Positions 1 to 6,295 of a stretch of DNA of 10,968 nucleotides are shown here, one piece after another (positions within the stretch are counted from its first letter, which is position 1; each line of letters begins with the position of its first letter). The notes below the pieces were generated by a model, which saw only the letters and a list, made by a program, of their open reading frames with translations, made no database searches and was not told where the DNA came from. The DNA comes from an uncultured Clostridia bacterium. Its GTDB lineage: Bacteria > Bacillota > Clostridia > Oscillospirales > Oscillospiraceae. Where the stretch lies: positions 1-10,968 of the forward strand of contig CAMDZY010000045.1 of NCBI GenBank assembly GCA_945910975.1, read 5' to 3'. The position numbers and the translations under genes were made by a program.

Positions 1-2
1 GG

Positions 3-1082
3 CCGATTGGCTCCGGCAAGGAGTTCCGTGGGGTGTACGACCGGCAAAAAAGCCGCCTGATTTTCTTTTCCGGCACCTCCGGCAAAAACCGTGCAGACAG
101 CGTGGAAGTCGATTTGTACGATGAAGCCGTAGCAGATTACGTTGGACAAGCCCGCCGTCAGCAGTTGATCGATGATGTGGAGCTGCTTGGTGCCGGCCGC
201 GAATTTGATATGGAAGAGGTGCGCGCAGGTACGCTCTCGCCCGTCTTCTTCGGATCGGCGTTGACGAACTTCGGCGTGGAGCCGTTTTTGGAGGAATTTT
301 TGCGCATCACCACTTCTCCCCTCCCCCGCGTGGCGGACACCGGCGTGATCGATACGTTTGATTCGGATTTCTCCGCTTTTGTGTTTAAAATTCAAGCAAA
401 CATGAATAAAGCGCACCGCGACCGTCTGGCATTTATGCGCATCTGTTCCGGTAAATTTGAGCGCGACCGTGAATATTATCACGTGCAGGGCAACAAGAAA
501 ATGCGCCTGTCCCAGCCGCAGCAGATGATGGCGCAGGAGCGTGAAATTGTGGACGAGGCCTATGCCGGCGATATCATCGGTGTCTTTGACCCCGGTATTT
601 TCTCCATTGGCGATACCATCACGGTTCCGGGCAAAAAATTTAAGTTTGCCGGAATCCCCACATTTGCACCGGAGCATTTTTGCCGTGTTTCACCCAAAGA
701 CACCATGAAGCGCAAGCAGTTTGTCAAGGGTACGAAGCAAATTGCGCAGGAAGGCGCCATCCAGATTTTCAAGCTGCCCAACACCGGCATGGAAGAAGTG
801 ATTGTCGGCGTCGTCGGCACGTTGCAATTTGACGTGTTTCAGTATAGAATGCGCAGTGAATACGGCGTGGAGCTACGCATGGAGATGCTGCCATACGAAG
901 AACTGCGCTTCATCACAAAATCGCCGGTTGCCGATTTGAAAGACCTGCACCTGTCCTCCGATGCTGAGCTTTTGGAGGATTATCGCGGCCACAGCCTGCT
1001 GGTATTCTCCTCCTATTGGGCGATTGATTTTACCGTTCGCAAAAATCCGGGGTTGGAACTCTCCGAAACATTAAACGCATAA
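3..1082 (+). CDS. prfC: Peptide chain release factor 3 (RF3), C-terminal part, 5' end outside window
   Basis: RF3 is a translational GTPase that recycles the class I release factors RF1/RF2 from the ribosome after peptide release. The reading frame is open from base 3 (it begins PIGSGKEFRGVYDRQ) to a TAA stop at 1080-1082, giving 359 residues of a protein usually about 525-530 long. The missing part, upstream of the window, holds the P-loop and switch regions. The visible part matches RF3 beyond the G motifs: a domain-II stretch with FVFKIQANMNKAHRDRLAFMR and SGKFERDREYY, then GDTITVPGKKFKFAGIPTFAPE, then the C-terminal domain with KQFVKGTKQIAQEGAIQIF and VGVVGTLQFDVFQYRMRSEYGVE. The GTG at 33 is internal, not the start. 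The gene converges on obgE. The RF3 identity is firm; EF-G and TypA lack this C-terminal domain. Confidence 0.95.
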   Translation, partial: PIGSGKEFRGVYDRQKSRLIFFSGTSGKNRADSVEVDLYDEAVADYVGQARRQQLIDDVELLGAGREFDMEEVRAGTLSPVFFGSALTNFGVEPFLEEFLRITTSPLPRVADTGVIDTFDSDFSAFVFKIQANMNKAHRDRLAFMRICSGKFERDREYYHVQGNKKMRLSQPQQMMAQEREIVDEAYAGDIIGVFDPGIFSIGDTITVPGKKFKFAGIPTFAPEHFCRVSPKDTMKRKQFVKGTKQIAQEGAIQIFKLPNTGMEEVIVGVVGTLQFDVFQYRMRSEYGVELRMEMLPYEELRFITKSPVADLKDLHLSSDAELLEDYRGHSLLVFSSYWAIDFTVRKNPGLELSETLNA

Positions 1083-1083
1083 A

Positions 1084-1121
1084 AGCAAGGGTCTACCGGG
1101 GAACAACGGCAGACCCTTGCT
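1084..1121. terminator. Shared hairpin between convergent prfC and obgE
   Basis: Arms AGCAAGGGTCT (1084-1094) and AGACCCTTGCT (1111-1121) are perfect 11-bp inverted repeats around a 16-nt interior that can add a few more pairs. It lies between the prfC stop (1082) and the obgE stop (1124), so it can serve both strands. The U-tract is short on both sides (TTTT on the minus strand; only gattattt on the plus strand), so efficiency is uncertain. Confidence 0.65.
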
Positions 1122-1123
1122 GA

Positions 1124-2398
1124 TTATTTGACATATTCAAACTCAAAATCTTCCAAGCTGACGGTATCGCCGTCCTGGATTCCCATTTCCTCCAAGCGGT
1201 CAAACAGGCCGCTTTTACGAAGCTGCTGATCAAAATACATTCTGGATTCGTAGTCGTCAAAGTTGATATCCGCAACCAACTGTGTCAGCCATTTGCCGCT
1301 GACAAGCCACAAATCATCCATGCGCTGAATCTGCAAATCGTCCGCTCTGCCGGCTTCCGGCAAGGGCTTGACATATTCCGGCTCGTAAATCGTCACCGGC
1401 GGCAGTCGGCGCAGCTTGTCGGCGACCACGCGCATCAAATTTTTGGTGCCTTTTGTGGTTGCGGCAGAAATTTCATAAAACGCGTAGCCCTTATCGGTTA
1501 CATAGTCCTTCAGGCGCTGCAAATTGTCGCTGCCTTCCGGAATCAAGTCGCACTTGTTGGCAGCAACGATCATCGGCCGCTGTGCCAAATCGGGCGAATA
1601 CTCGGCTAGCTCGGCATTGATTTTTTCAAAATCCTCCACCGGATCCCTGGCCTCACTGCCCGACACATCCACCACATGGACAATCAACCGGCAACGGTCG
1701 ATGTGGCGCAAAAAATCGTGTCCCAAGCCTGCGCCCTCGGCGGCGCCTTCGATGATGCCGGGGATATCTGCCATGACAAATGACACGCCCTCATCCACAT
1801 AAATCACGCCCAGGTTGGGGTAAAGGGTCGTAAAATGATAATTTGCAATCTTGGGTCTGGCATTGGACGTGACAGAGAGCAGTGTGGACTTGCCGACATT
1901 CGGAAAGCCCACCAGGCCGACATCCGCCAACAATTTCAGTTCCAAAATAACCTCGTGTTCCTCACCGGGCAAGCCGGATTTGGCAAAGCGCGGCACCTGG
2001 CGGGTCGGCGTAGCAAAGTGCTGGTTGCCCCAGCCGCCGCGACCGCCCTTGCAGAGAATATAGTCCTCTGTTGTTGACATATCCTTAATTACTTCGTTGC
2101 TTTCCGCGTCACGCACAACCGTTCCGCGTGGCACACGAATGACCAGGTCTTCGCCCTGTTTGCCCTTGCGGCGACCGCCTTGCCCATCAACGCCGTTGCT
2201 TGCCGTATATTTGCGCTTATAGCGGAAATCCATCAGGGTGGAAAGATTGTCATCCACCCGCAGCACCACATTACCGCCATGTCCGCCATCGCCACCATCC
2301 GGGCCGCCGGCTGCCACATATTTTTCCCTGTGAAATGCGACCGCGCCGTTGCCGCCGTTGCCGGCACGCACGAAAATTTTGACCTTATCTACAAACAT
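1124..2398 (-). CDS. obgE: Obg/CgtA family ribosome-assembly GTPase
   Basis: Obg is an essential cytoplasmic GTPase that binds the 50S subunit and links ribosome maturation to growth and stress signalling. The 424-residue product has the full three-domain layout. The glycine-rich Obg fold spans about 1-158 (MFVDKVKIFVRAGNGGNGAV, then GGPDGGDGGHGGNV). The G domain spans about 159-335, with G1 GFPNVGKS at 164-171, switch threonines near 190-191, G3 DIPG at 211-214, G4 NKCD at 281-284 and G5 SAA at 311-313. A C-terminal OCT domain spans about 345-424 and ends in an acidic tail (LEDFEFEYVK). The ATG at 2398 is preceded by an AGGAGG ribosome-binding site. The gene follows rpmA, as in many Firmicutes, but a terminator-like hairpin lies between them, so expression may be partly uncoupled from the ribosomal protein genes. 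Confidence 0.97.
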   Translation of the reverse strand: MFVDKVKIFVRAGNGGNGAVAFHREKYVAAGGPDGGDGGHGGNVVLRVDDNLSTLMDFRYKRKYTASNGVDGQGGRRKGKQGEDLVIRVPRGTVVRDAESNEVIKDMSTTEDYILCKGGRGGWGNQHFATPTRQVPRFAKSGLPGEEHEVILELKLLADVGLVGFPNVGKSTLLSVTSNARPKIANYHFTTLYPNLGVIYVDEGVSFVMADIPGIIEGAAEGAGLGHDFLRHIDRCRLIVHVVDVSGSEARDPVEDFEKINAELAEYSPDLAQRPMIVAANKCDLIPEGSDNLQRLKDYVTDKGYAFYEISAATTKGTKNLMRVVADKLRRLPPVTIYEPEYVKPLPEAGRADDLQIQRMDDLWLVSGKWLTQLVADINFDDYESRMYFDQQLRKSGLFDRLEEMGIQDGDTVSLEDFEFEYVK

Positions 2399-2420
2399 GG
2401 AACTACCTCCTATTCGCTGT

Positions 2421-2458
2421 GTTTGAAACAGGATTCCCCAAAAAGCCCTCTTTCAAAC
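2421..2458 (-). other. Inverted repeat in the obgE 5' leader
   Basis: GTTTGAAA (2421-2428) and TTTCAAAC (2451-2458) are perfect 8-bp arms separated by 22 nt, located about 20-60 nt upstream of the obgE start in the RNA. The transcript could fold a second stem-loop here, just after the rpmA terminator. No U-tract follows it. Its role is unknown: an antitermination or translation-control element, or chance, are all possible. Confidence 0.4.
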
Positions 2459-2467
2459 GCAGAAAGA

Positions 2468-2496
2468 AAGGGGTGTCGCTCAAAGCAACGCCCCTT
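2468..2496 (-). terminator. Intrinsic terminator or attenuator between rpmA and obgE
   Basis: Read on the minus strand, a GC-rich stem begins 7 nt after the rpmA stop: AAGGGGCGTTGCT pairs with AGCGACACCCCTT around a 3-nt loop, with two imperfect positions in 13. It is followed by a T-rich tract (tctttctg). This is a typical Rho-independent terminator layout. Because I see no convincing promoter between it and obgE, it probably works as a leaky terminator that lowers obgE expression relative to the ribosomal proteins. Confidence 0.7.
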
Positions 2497-2503
2497 GTGT
2501 TTC

Positions 2504-2785
2504 TTACTGTTCTGCGTAAACAGAGCACATTTTGCGATCCTTACCCATACGCTCAAACTTGACGTGACCGTCAATCAGAGCAAACAGGGTGTCATCACTG
2601 CCGATACCGACGTTGTTGCCGGGATGGATGTGCGTGCCTCTCTGGCGAACGAGGATGTTGCCGGCCAGTACAAACTGACCATCAGCGCGCTTTACGCCAA
2701 GACGCTTGGACTCGGAGTCACGGCCGTTCTTTGTGGAGCCGCCGCCTTTTTTGTGGGCAAAGAACTGTAAGCTAATATTAAGCAT
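2504..2785 (-). CDS. rpmA: 50S ribosomal protein L27, with Firmicute N-terminal extension
   Basis: L27 reaches into the peptidyl-transferase centre through its N-terminus and helps place the tRNA ends. The 93-residue product has the conserved body (HKKGGGSTKNGRDSESKRLGVKRADGQ, then GNILVRQRGTHIHPGNNVGIGSDDTLFAL). Instead of the E. coli-like MAHKK start it carries the extension MLNISLQFF before AHKKGG. In Staphylococcus aureus an equivalent extension is removed by the protease Prp to expose the functional N-terminus; the expected cut here is between F9 and A10. The Prp gene lies immediately upstream. The ribosome-binding site GGAGGTG overlaps the last codons of prp, and only 6 nt separate the prp stop from this ATG, so translation is probably coupled. 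Confidence 0.98.
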   Translation of the reverse strand: MLNISLQFFAHKKGGGSTKNGRDSESKRLGVKRADGQFVLAGNILVRQRGTHIHPGNNVGIGSDDTLFALIDGHVKFERMGKDRKMCSVYAEQ

Positions 2786-2791
2786 GATATG

Positions 2792-3115
2792 TTACACCTC
2801 CAAAACTTCGATATAATCAGGGTATTCATCCCGCACACTGCACAGCGTCAGCATCATGCCGGTCAAAACAGCCTGCACGGTGTCCTCCCGCTCGCAGGAT
2901 GTGGGAAGTTTCAAGGAGATGCGAGCATTCTCGTCATCCACCTTGACATTTGCGCGTTCCCCCAGCGTGTCAACAATAACCGCCGTGGCGAACTGCACAG
3001 CAGTAGTAACCGCAGCACAGACGATATCTGCACCTGCTTCGGCGTAACCACTGTGGCCGGAGCAGCAAAACCCTTGGATTCTGCCGTCCTGATTGAAAAA
3101 TTCAACCTTTGTCAT
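2792..3115 (-). CDS. prp: Ribosomal-processing cysteine protease Prp (YsxB family)
   Basis: Prp is a small cytoplasmic cysteine protease that removes the N-terminal extension of ribosomal protein L27, a step known to be essential in S. aureus. The 107-residue product has the family's catalytic motif GHSGYAEAGADIVCAA, with the dyad at H21 and C33, followed by a helix (VTTAVQFATAVI) and a typical C-terminal half with a short acidic end (EYPDYIEVLEV). The ATG at 3115 lies 2 nt after the rplU stop, with no strong ribosome-binding site of its own, which suggests translation coupled to rplU. Its position between L21 and L27 genes is the standard Firmicute arrangement, and its substrate is the next gene. 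Older annotations call this a hypothetical protein or DUF464. Confidence 0.95.
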   Translation of the reverse strand: MTKVEFFNQDGRIQGFCCSGHSGYAEAGADIVCAAVTTAVQFATAVIVDTLGERANVKVDDENARISLKLPTSCEREDTVQAVLTGMMLTLCSVRDEYPDYIEVLEV

Positions 3116-3117
3116 AA

Positions 3118-3429
3118 TTACAGAGCGATTTTTTCAATCTTGACCTTGGTGTAAGGCTGTCTGTGACCACGGATGGACTTGGAGTCCTTCTTGGGGCGAT
3201 ACTTAAAGACAACGACCTTCTTGGACTTGCCGTTCTTAATGACCTTCGCCTCAACCTTAGCACCAGCTACGACAGGGGTACCGAACTTGGAGTTTTCTCC
3301 GTCCACCACTGCCAAAACCTGATCGAAGACAACGGTATCCTCAGCCTCAACGTTCAGCTTTTCGATGAAGAGTTCATCGCCTTCCTTCACGCTGTACTGC
3401 TTACCACCGGTAACGATAATTGCCTGCAT
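3118..3429 (-). CDS. rplU: 50S ribosomal protein L21
   Basis: L21 is a large-subunit protein that binds 23S rRNA. The 103-residue product has the usual length and signature: MQAIIVTGGKQYSVKEGDELFIEKL at the N-terminus, VLAVVDGENSKFGTPVV in the middle, and a basic C-terminal part with KYRPKKDSKSIRGHRQPYTKVKI, close to the family signature (KKx6RGHRQ..T). It is the first gene of the minus-strand cluster rplU–prp–rpmA(–obgE), preceded by a strong promoter and a leader. The start is the ATG at 3429 with AGGTAGGTG upstream. A second ATG 7 nt upstream is out of frame and is ignored. Confidence 0.98.
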   Translation of the reverse strand: MQAIIVTGGKQYSVKEGDELFIEKLNVEAEDTVVFDQVLAVVDGENSKFGTPVVAGAKVEAKVIKNGKSKKVVVFKYRPKKDSKSIRGHRQPYTKVKIEKIAL

Positions 3430-3510
3430 AATTCATTGCACCTACCTTTTTTGTAGTCTCGCTCTTGGGGCGGGAAGGCATACTTCCGCTTACAGCCCTT
3501 TTGATGCGGC
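3430..3510 (-). ncRNA. Probable L21 leader (5' UTR of rplU operon)
   Basis: The inferred transcript starts near 3510 and runs about 80 nt before the rplU ATG. It can fold a stem from GCGGAAG and CTTCCCGC (plus-strand 3470-3489) with a 5-nt loop and one bulged base, upstream of the ribosome-binding site. In low-GC Gram-positive bacteria a conserved leader RNA (the L21 leader family in Rfam) is known in exactly this position and is thought to mediate autoregulation by a ribosomal protein. I call it by position and by the presence of a stable stem. I cannot confirm that the family's consensus bases are present. Confidence 0.45.
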
Positions 3511-3516
3511 TTGGAT

Positions 3517-3545
3517 ATCATAACATTTTTTTTGGCAAATGTCAA
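3517..3545 (-). promoter_or_regulatory. Sigma-A promoter of the rplU–prp–rpmA operon
   Basis: On the minus strand, -35 TTGACA (3540-3545) and -10 TATGAT (3517-3522) are separated by exactly 17 bp. That is a full -35 match and five of six in the -10. The spacer contains an A8 run. Transcription should start near 3510. Strength fits a ribosomal protein operon. Confidence 0.85.
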
Positions 3546-3557
3546 ATAGTATTTGAC
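3541..3557. promoter_or_regulatory. 17-bp palindrome containing both divergent -35 boxes
   Basis: GTCAAAT (3541-3547) and ATTTGAC (3551-3557) are perfect 7-bp arms around AGT. The left arm carries five bases of the rplU -35 box and the right arm five bases of the apbE -35 box. The symmetry could be a by-product of two TTTGAC -35 regions placed back to back, or a dimeric repressor site able to block both promoters. Confidence 0.5.
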
Positions 3558-3581
3558 TATTTTTTGTATTTTTGTTACATT
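3553..3581 (+). promoter_or_regulatory. Probable sigma-A promoter of apbE
   Basis: -35 TTGACT (3553-3558) and -10 TACATT (3576-3581) are separated by 17 bp of AT-rich sequence. The -35 matches five of six and the -10 four of six. Transcription would begin near 3588, about 25 nt before the apbE start, enough for its ribosome-binding site. It is weaker than the opposing rplU promoter. Confidence 0.6.
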
Positions 3582-3612
3582 ATTTCTTGAAAAAAACAAG
3601 GGTGGTGGTCCA

Positions 3613-4602
3613 TTGAAGCGTGTTTTGTCTGTTTTTCTGATTGTCGTTTTGCTCACCGGCTGTTCCGGCGCTGAATTTTCGGAAAGCTCCATTTATTCAA
3701 TGGACACTTACATGACCGTTCGTGTTTACGGAAGTGACGCTGCTGCGCAGGTCGATCAGGTGGTTTCACAGATTCAAACCTACAATAGCCAGCTTTCTGC
3801 CACCGATCCGCAAAGTCCGTTGTCCGCGCTGAACCGGGACGGTTCGGCGCAATTGCCGCCGGATGTGCTGGACTTGCTGCAGCGGACAGTTTCTTTGTCC
3901 GAACGGACAGGCGGCGCATTGGAGCCTACTGTTTATCCGCTGGTTTGCCTGTGGGGCTTTCCGCAAAAGCAGTACCGTGTGCCCGATCCCACGGAAATTA
4001 CCGATGCGCTATCAAAGGTCGGCACGGCGCACATTCATATTGATGAAGCGACCGTGACGCTCGATTCCGGCTCGCAGTTGGATTTTGGCGCGGTCGCCAA
4101 GGGGTACACCGGTCAACGCTGCGCACAGCTTTTGCAGGAAAACGGCGTCAGCGCTGCCCTTTTGAGCCTTGGCGGCAATGTGCAGACCGTTGGCACAAAG
4201 CCGGATGGAAGTGCATGGGTTGTGGGTATTACCGACCCGAACCAGCCGGATACCTATTTTGCGACATTAACATTTACCGGAACCCGCAGTGTTGTCACCT
4301 CCGGCAGCTATCAGCGTTATTTTGCGCAGAATGGCAAACGCTATCATCATATCCTCAACCCTGCTACCGGCTATCCTGCGGAAAGCGGTCTGCAGTCTGT
4401 CACCGTTGTCACAGAAGACGGCCTTCTGGCAGACGGACTTTCCACTGCCCTTTTTGTTATGGGTTTGGACAAGGCCATTGCATTTTATCGTGAAAGCAAT
4501 GATTTCGAGGCTGTTTTTCTCACGAATGACGGCAGCATCTATCTGACCGAGGGATTGACGGAAGCCTTTTCCGGTGCAGAATATGAGGTAATTTCAAAGT
4601 GA
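3613..4602 (+). CDS. apbE: FAD:protein FMN transferase, ApbE-family lipoprotein
   Basis: ApbE enzymes use FAD to attach FMN covalently to a threonine of extracytoplasmic redox proteins such as RnfG/RnfD, NqrB/C and flavin reductases. The TTG at 3613 is chosen as the start because an AAGGGTGG ribosome-binding site lies about 7 nt upstream and it places a signal peptide at the N-terminus; the frame is open further upstream, but that stretch overlaps the promoter. The 329-residue product has a lipoprotein signal with lipobox LLTGC (lipidated C17). Family motifs follow: SMDTYMTVRVYG (29-40), a helix with LSERTGGALEPTVYPLVCLWGF, DFGAVAKGYT (157-166), SLGGN (185-189), SGSYQRYF (230-237), HHILNPATGYP (245-255) and ADGLSTALFVMG (273-284). 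D274 and T278 sit where the metal-binding residues are expected. It overlaps the next gene by 4 nt. No flavoprotein substrate is encoded in the window. Confidence 0.95.
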   Translation: MKRVLSVFLIVVLLTGCSGAEFSESSIYSMDTYMTVRVYGSDAAAQVDQVVSQIQTYNSQLSATDPQSPLSALNRDGSAQLPPDVLDLLQRTVSLSERTGGALEPTVYPLVCLWGFPQKQYRVPDPTEITDALSKVGTAHIHIDEATVTLDSGSQLDFGAVAKGYTGQRCAQLLQENGVSAALLSLGGNVQTVGTKPDGSAWVVGITDPNQPDTYFATLTFTGTRSVVTSGSYQRYFAQNGKRYHHILNPATGYPAESGLQSVTVVTEDGLLADGLSTALFVMGLDKAIAFYRESNDFEAVFLTNDGSIYLTEGLTEAFSGAEYEVISK

Positions 4603-4949
4603 AAACAAAAAGTTGGATTTTTCTCTTCCTCGCCATTGCGCTGATTTGCGCGGCGCTGTCCGTCTGGCTGCTGCGTGGAACCGAAGCGAACACCGCGCAA
4701 ATCTATCAAAACGGGGAACTTCTGAAAACCGTAGATTTATCCCGCGACCAAACATTCACCGTAACCAACGGCTCGGCCAAAAATACCGTCGCCGTAAAGG
4801 ACGGCAAAATTTCCGTCACCTATGCCACTTGCCCTGACCAATATTGCGTGCAAAAAGGGTGGCACAACAGCGGCGCGCCGATCGTGTGCTTGCCAAACCG
4901 TCTGGTTATCTCGTTTTCCGAACGCAAAACCGATGCCATCAGCGGTTAA
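4599..4949 (+). CDS. NusG domain II-type membrane-anchored protein
   Basis: This 116-residue protein has one N-terminal membrane segment (about 6-25, WIFLFLAIALICAALSVWLL) and an extracytoplasmic domain of the NusG domain-II type. That domain is a small beta-barrel recognised by YQNGELLKTVDL, NTVAVKDGKISVTYATCPDQYC and SGAPIVCLPNRLVI. Three cysteines (C78, C83, C97) lie in the conserved CPDQYC...IVCLPN part. It is not the transcription factor NusG, whose NGN domain is absent. In Clostridia this family is usually found beside ApbE and Rnf or transporter genes, and its exact role is not established. The start is GTG at 4599 in a GTGA overlap with the apbE stop, indicating translational coupling and a shared job. 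It ends 5 bp from the stop of the opposing serpin gene. Confidence 0.85.
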   Translation: MKTKSWIFLFLAIALICAALSVWLLRGTEANTAQIYQNGELLKTVDLSRDQTFTVTNGSAKNTVAVKDGKISVTYATCPDQYCVQKGWHNSGAPIVCLPNRLVISFSERKTDAISG

Positions 4950-4954
4950 AGTGC

Positions 4955-6205
4955 TTATGCGGCAGGATTGGTCACCGTTCCAAGGAAGAGCGGCGCTGCG
5001 GTCTCCGTATCCAGGATACAGTAGACAAACGGATGGTCGAAGCAGACCTCCTGCGGCGGTTCTATGCACGCCGCCTTTTCAGCAAGCTCAATTTTTGTGG
5101 CAGCCGCAGCACGCGTTCCGTCCTCTGCGACGTCAATCTTCACCTTTTGCACAACTTCACTGATATATGCTTCGTTCTTTCCGTCCGTCAACGCAGAAAA
5201 ATCCGCTTGCGCGCCAAACGCTTCCGTCAAGCCCATATCCTGCAACATTTGGTTTAACTCCATTCCGGTGTCAAAGCTGAATTTTGGAATTCGCAGTAGC
5301 AGATCCGTTTCTTGCGCGTTTTCCAGTGCCGACCGGATCGCTTGCGCGTCGAGCATTTGCAGCAGATCGTTCAAATCCCCGGTCGTCGGGCGAATGGCCA
5401 TCATCGCATAGCGCCCGCAGTCATAGGACAGAATCACACCGTCCATGCCATCTTCTGCAAAATACAAGCGTGTATGTTCGTCATCCGCCATGAAATCACA
5501 CGGAATCGTCTGCCCGCTTCCGGTGTAGAAATCCCTGTGGCCGGTTGCCCCACTTGGGAACGGAGTTTCCCATTTTCCGTCAAAATACAGCGCGTTTAAC
5601 AGCAGCATCACAGCATTGGTGTTTGCGTTTTTCTCCATCATTTTGGGAATTTCGCCGTTCGTTTTGTCGCTGACCCACTGGTTGATGGCCTCGCAAGTCG
5701 CATTGGTCGGCAAGTCCGCAGTGAAAATGTCGGCGTCAAAATAATCCACCGCATTTTGCAGATAATCCCCATTGGCGGGAAAATCCTGTTGAATCCAAAC
5801 GGAATTTGCAATTTCTACCTTCGTGCTGCCATCGGTTTGCGTCAAGCGGTTTATCAGATTCCGTGACAGGCTGTCATACTGCTGTTGGTCGCCGCCCAAA
5901 AGTTGCTCAAACTGCGCTTTTGTCTGTCCGCTCGCGCCGTCGGCAGCCAGCGCCAAAGCCAGATATGCCGATAGCGGAGAATATGTCGCATTCTCTGCCC
6001 CTGCCGATTGCTTGAGCATATTTAGGCCGAAATCCAGCACCGGCGTTGCGTCTTGTGTTGCTACCGTCGGCGGATTTGTGGTCAGCTCTGCCGTCAGGCA
6101 TTTTGCCGCCACATCCGTTATCAGCGGCGGTTCCGATGTGCCGCAGGCACACAGAAGGTTTAAAAGCATGACCAAGCTCAGCAAAATTGGGATGGTTTTT
6201 TTCAT
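4955..6205 (-). CDS. Serpin family protease inhibitor, predicted lipoprotein
   Basis: Serpins trap target proteases irreversibly when their exposed reactive loop is cut. The ATG at 6205 is the start: AAGGAG lies 9 nt upstream, whereas the TTG at 6214 directly abuts that site. The 416-residue product has a lipoprotein signal ending LLCAC (lipidated C21), a linker, then a full serpin fold of the usual size. Recognisable parts are YSPLSAYLALALAADGASGQT (75-95), IANSVWIQ (132-139), INQWVSDKTNGEIPKM (174-189), LLNALYFDGKWETPF (202-216), LRIPKFSF (304-311), ISEVVQKVKIDVAEDGT (348-364), hinge GTRAAAAT (363-370), FDHPFVYCI (389-397) and LFLGTVTNP (406-414). An alanine-rich hinge is typical of inhibitory serpins. 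Counting from G363 as P15 puts P1 near K377, but the loop is longer than in alpha-1-antitrypsin, so P1 is uncertain within 377-380. It probably protects the cell surface against host or microbial serine proteases, as proposed for gut bacterial serpins. Confidence 0.95.
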   Translation of the reverse strand: MKKTIPILLSLVMLLNLLCACGTSEPPLITDVAAKCLTAELTTNPPTVATQDATPVLDFGLNMLKQSAGAENATYSPLSAYLALALAADGASGQTKAQFEQLLGGDQQQYDSLSRNLINRLTQTDGSTKVEIANSVWIQQDFPANGDYLQNAVDYFDADIFTADLPTNATCEAINQWVSDKTNGEIPKMMEKNANTNAVMLLLNALYFDGKWETPFPSGATGHRDFYTGSGQTIPCDFMADDEHTRLYFAEDGMDGVILSYDCGRYAMMAIRPTTGDLNDLLQMLDAQAIRSALENAQETDLLLRIPKFSFDTGMELNQMLQDMGLTEAFGAQADFSALTDGKNEAYISEVVQKVKIDVAEDGTRAAAATKIELAEKAACIEPPQEVCFDHPFVYCILDTETAAPLFLGTVTNPAA

Positions 6206-6243
6206 TGTGATCAACTCCTTTGCCGGTTTAGACGAAACAGTCG

Positions 6244-6295
6244 GAAATTTGTTCCACAGAATTTTGAAATTCTCTTGCGATATGGTGTGGAAATT
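6244..6295. promoter_or_regulatory. Cluster of inverted and direct repeats over the yqeC promoter
   Basis: Three overlapping patterns are seen. AGAATTT/AAATTCT (6258-6273) is a palindrome with a 2-bp centre that ends one base before the -35 box. TTCCACA (6252-6258) and TGTGGAA (6286-6292) are perfect arms 27 nt apart that enclose it and the -35 box. GAAATT recurs at 6244, 6266 and 6290, spaced 22 and 24 bp, close to two helical turns. Such a layout suits regulator binding in the serpin–yqeC divergent region, but AT-rich sequence can also give it by chance. Confidence 0.4.

Noticed and set aside
2180..2770. 196-codon plus-strand ORF opposite obgE and rpmA
   Set aside because: It is antisense to two firmly identified genes, lacks a ribosome-binding site and matches no family; the frame is open only because of the codon use of the true genes.
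3553..3612. Upstream extension of apbE from TTG at 3553
   Set aside because: The codon is the -35 box of the predicted promoter and the extension would bury the lipoprotein signal peptide; TTG 3613 has the ribosome-binding site.
4928..4947. AACCG/CGGTT stem at the end of the NusG-II gene, possible serpin terminator on the minus strand
   Set aside because: Only a 5-bp stem plus two pairs beyond a mismatch, with TTTT after it on the minus strand; too weak to call and inside a coding region.
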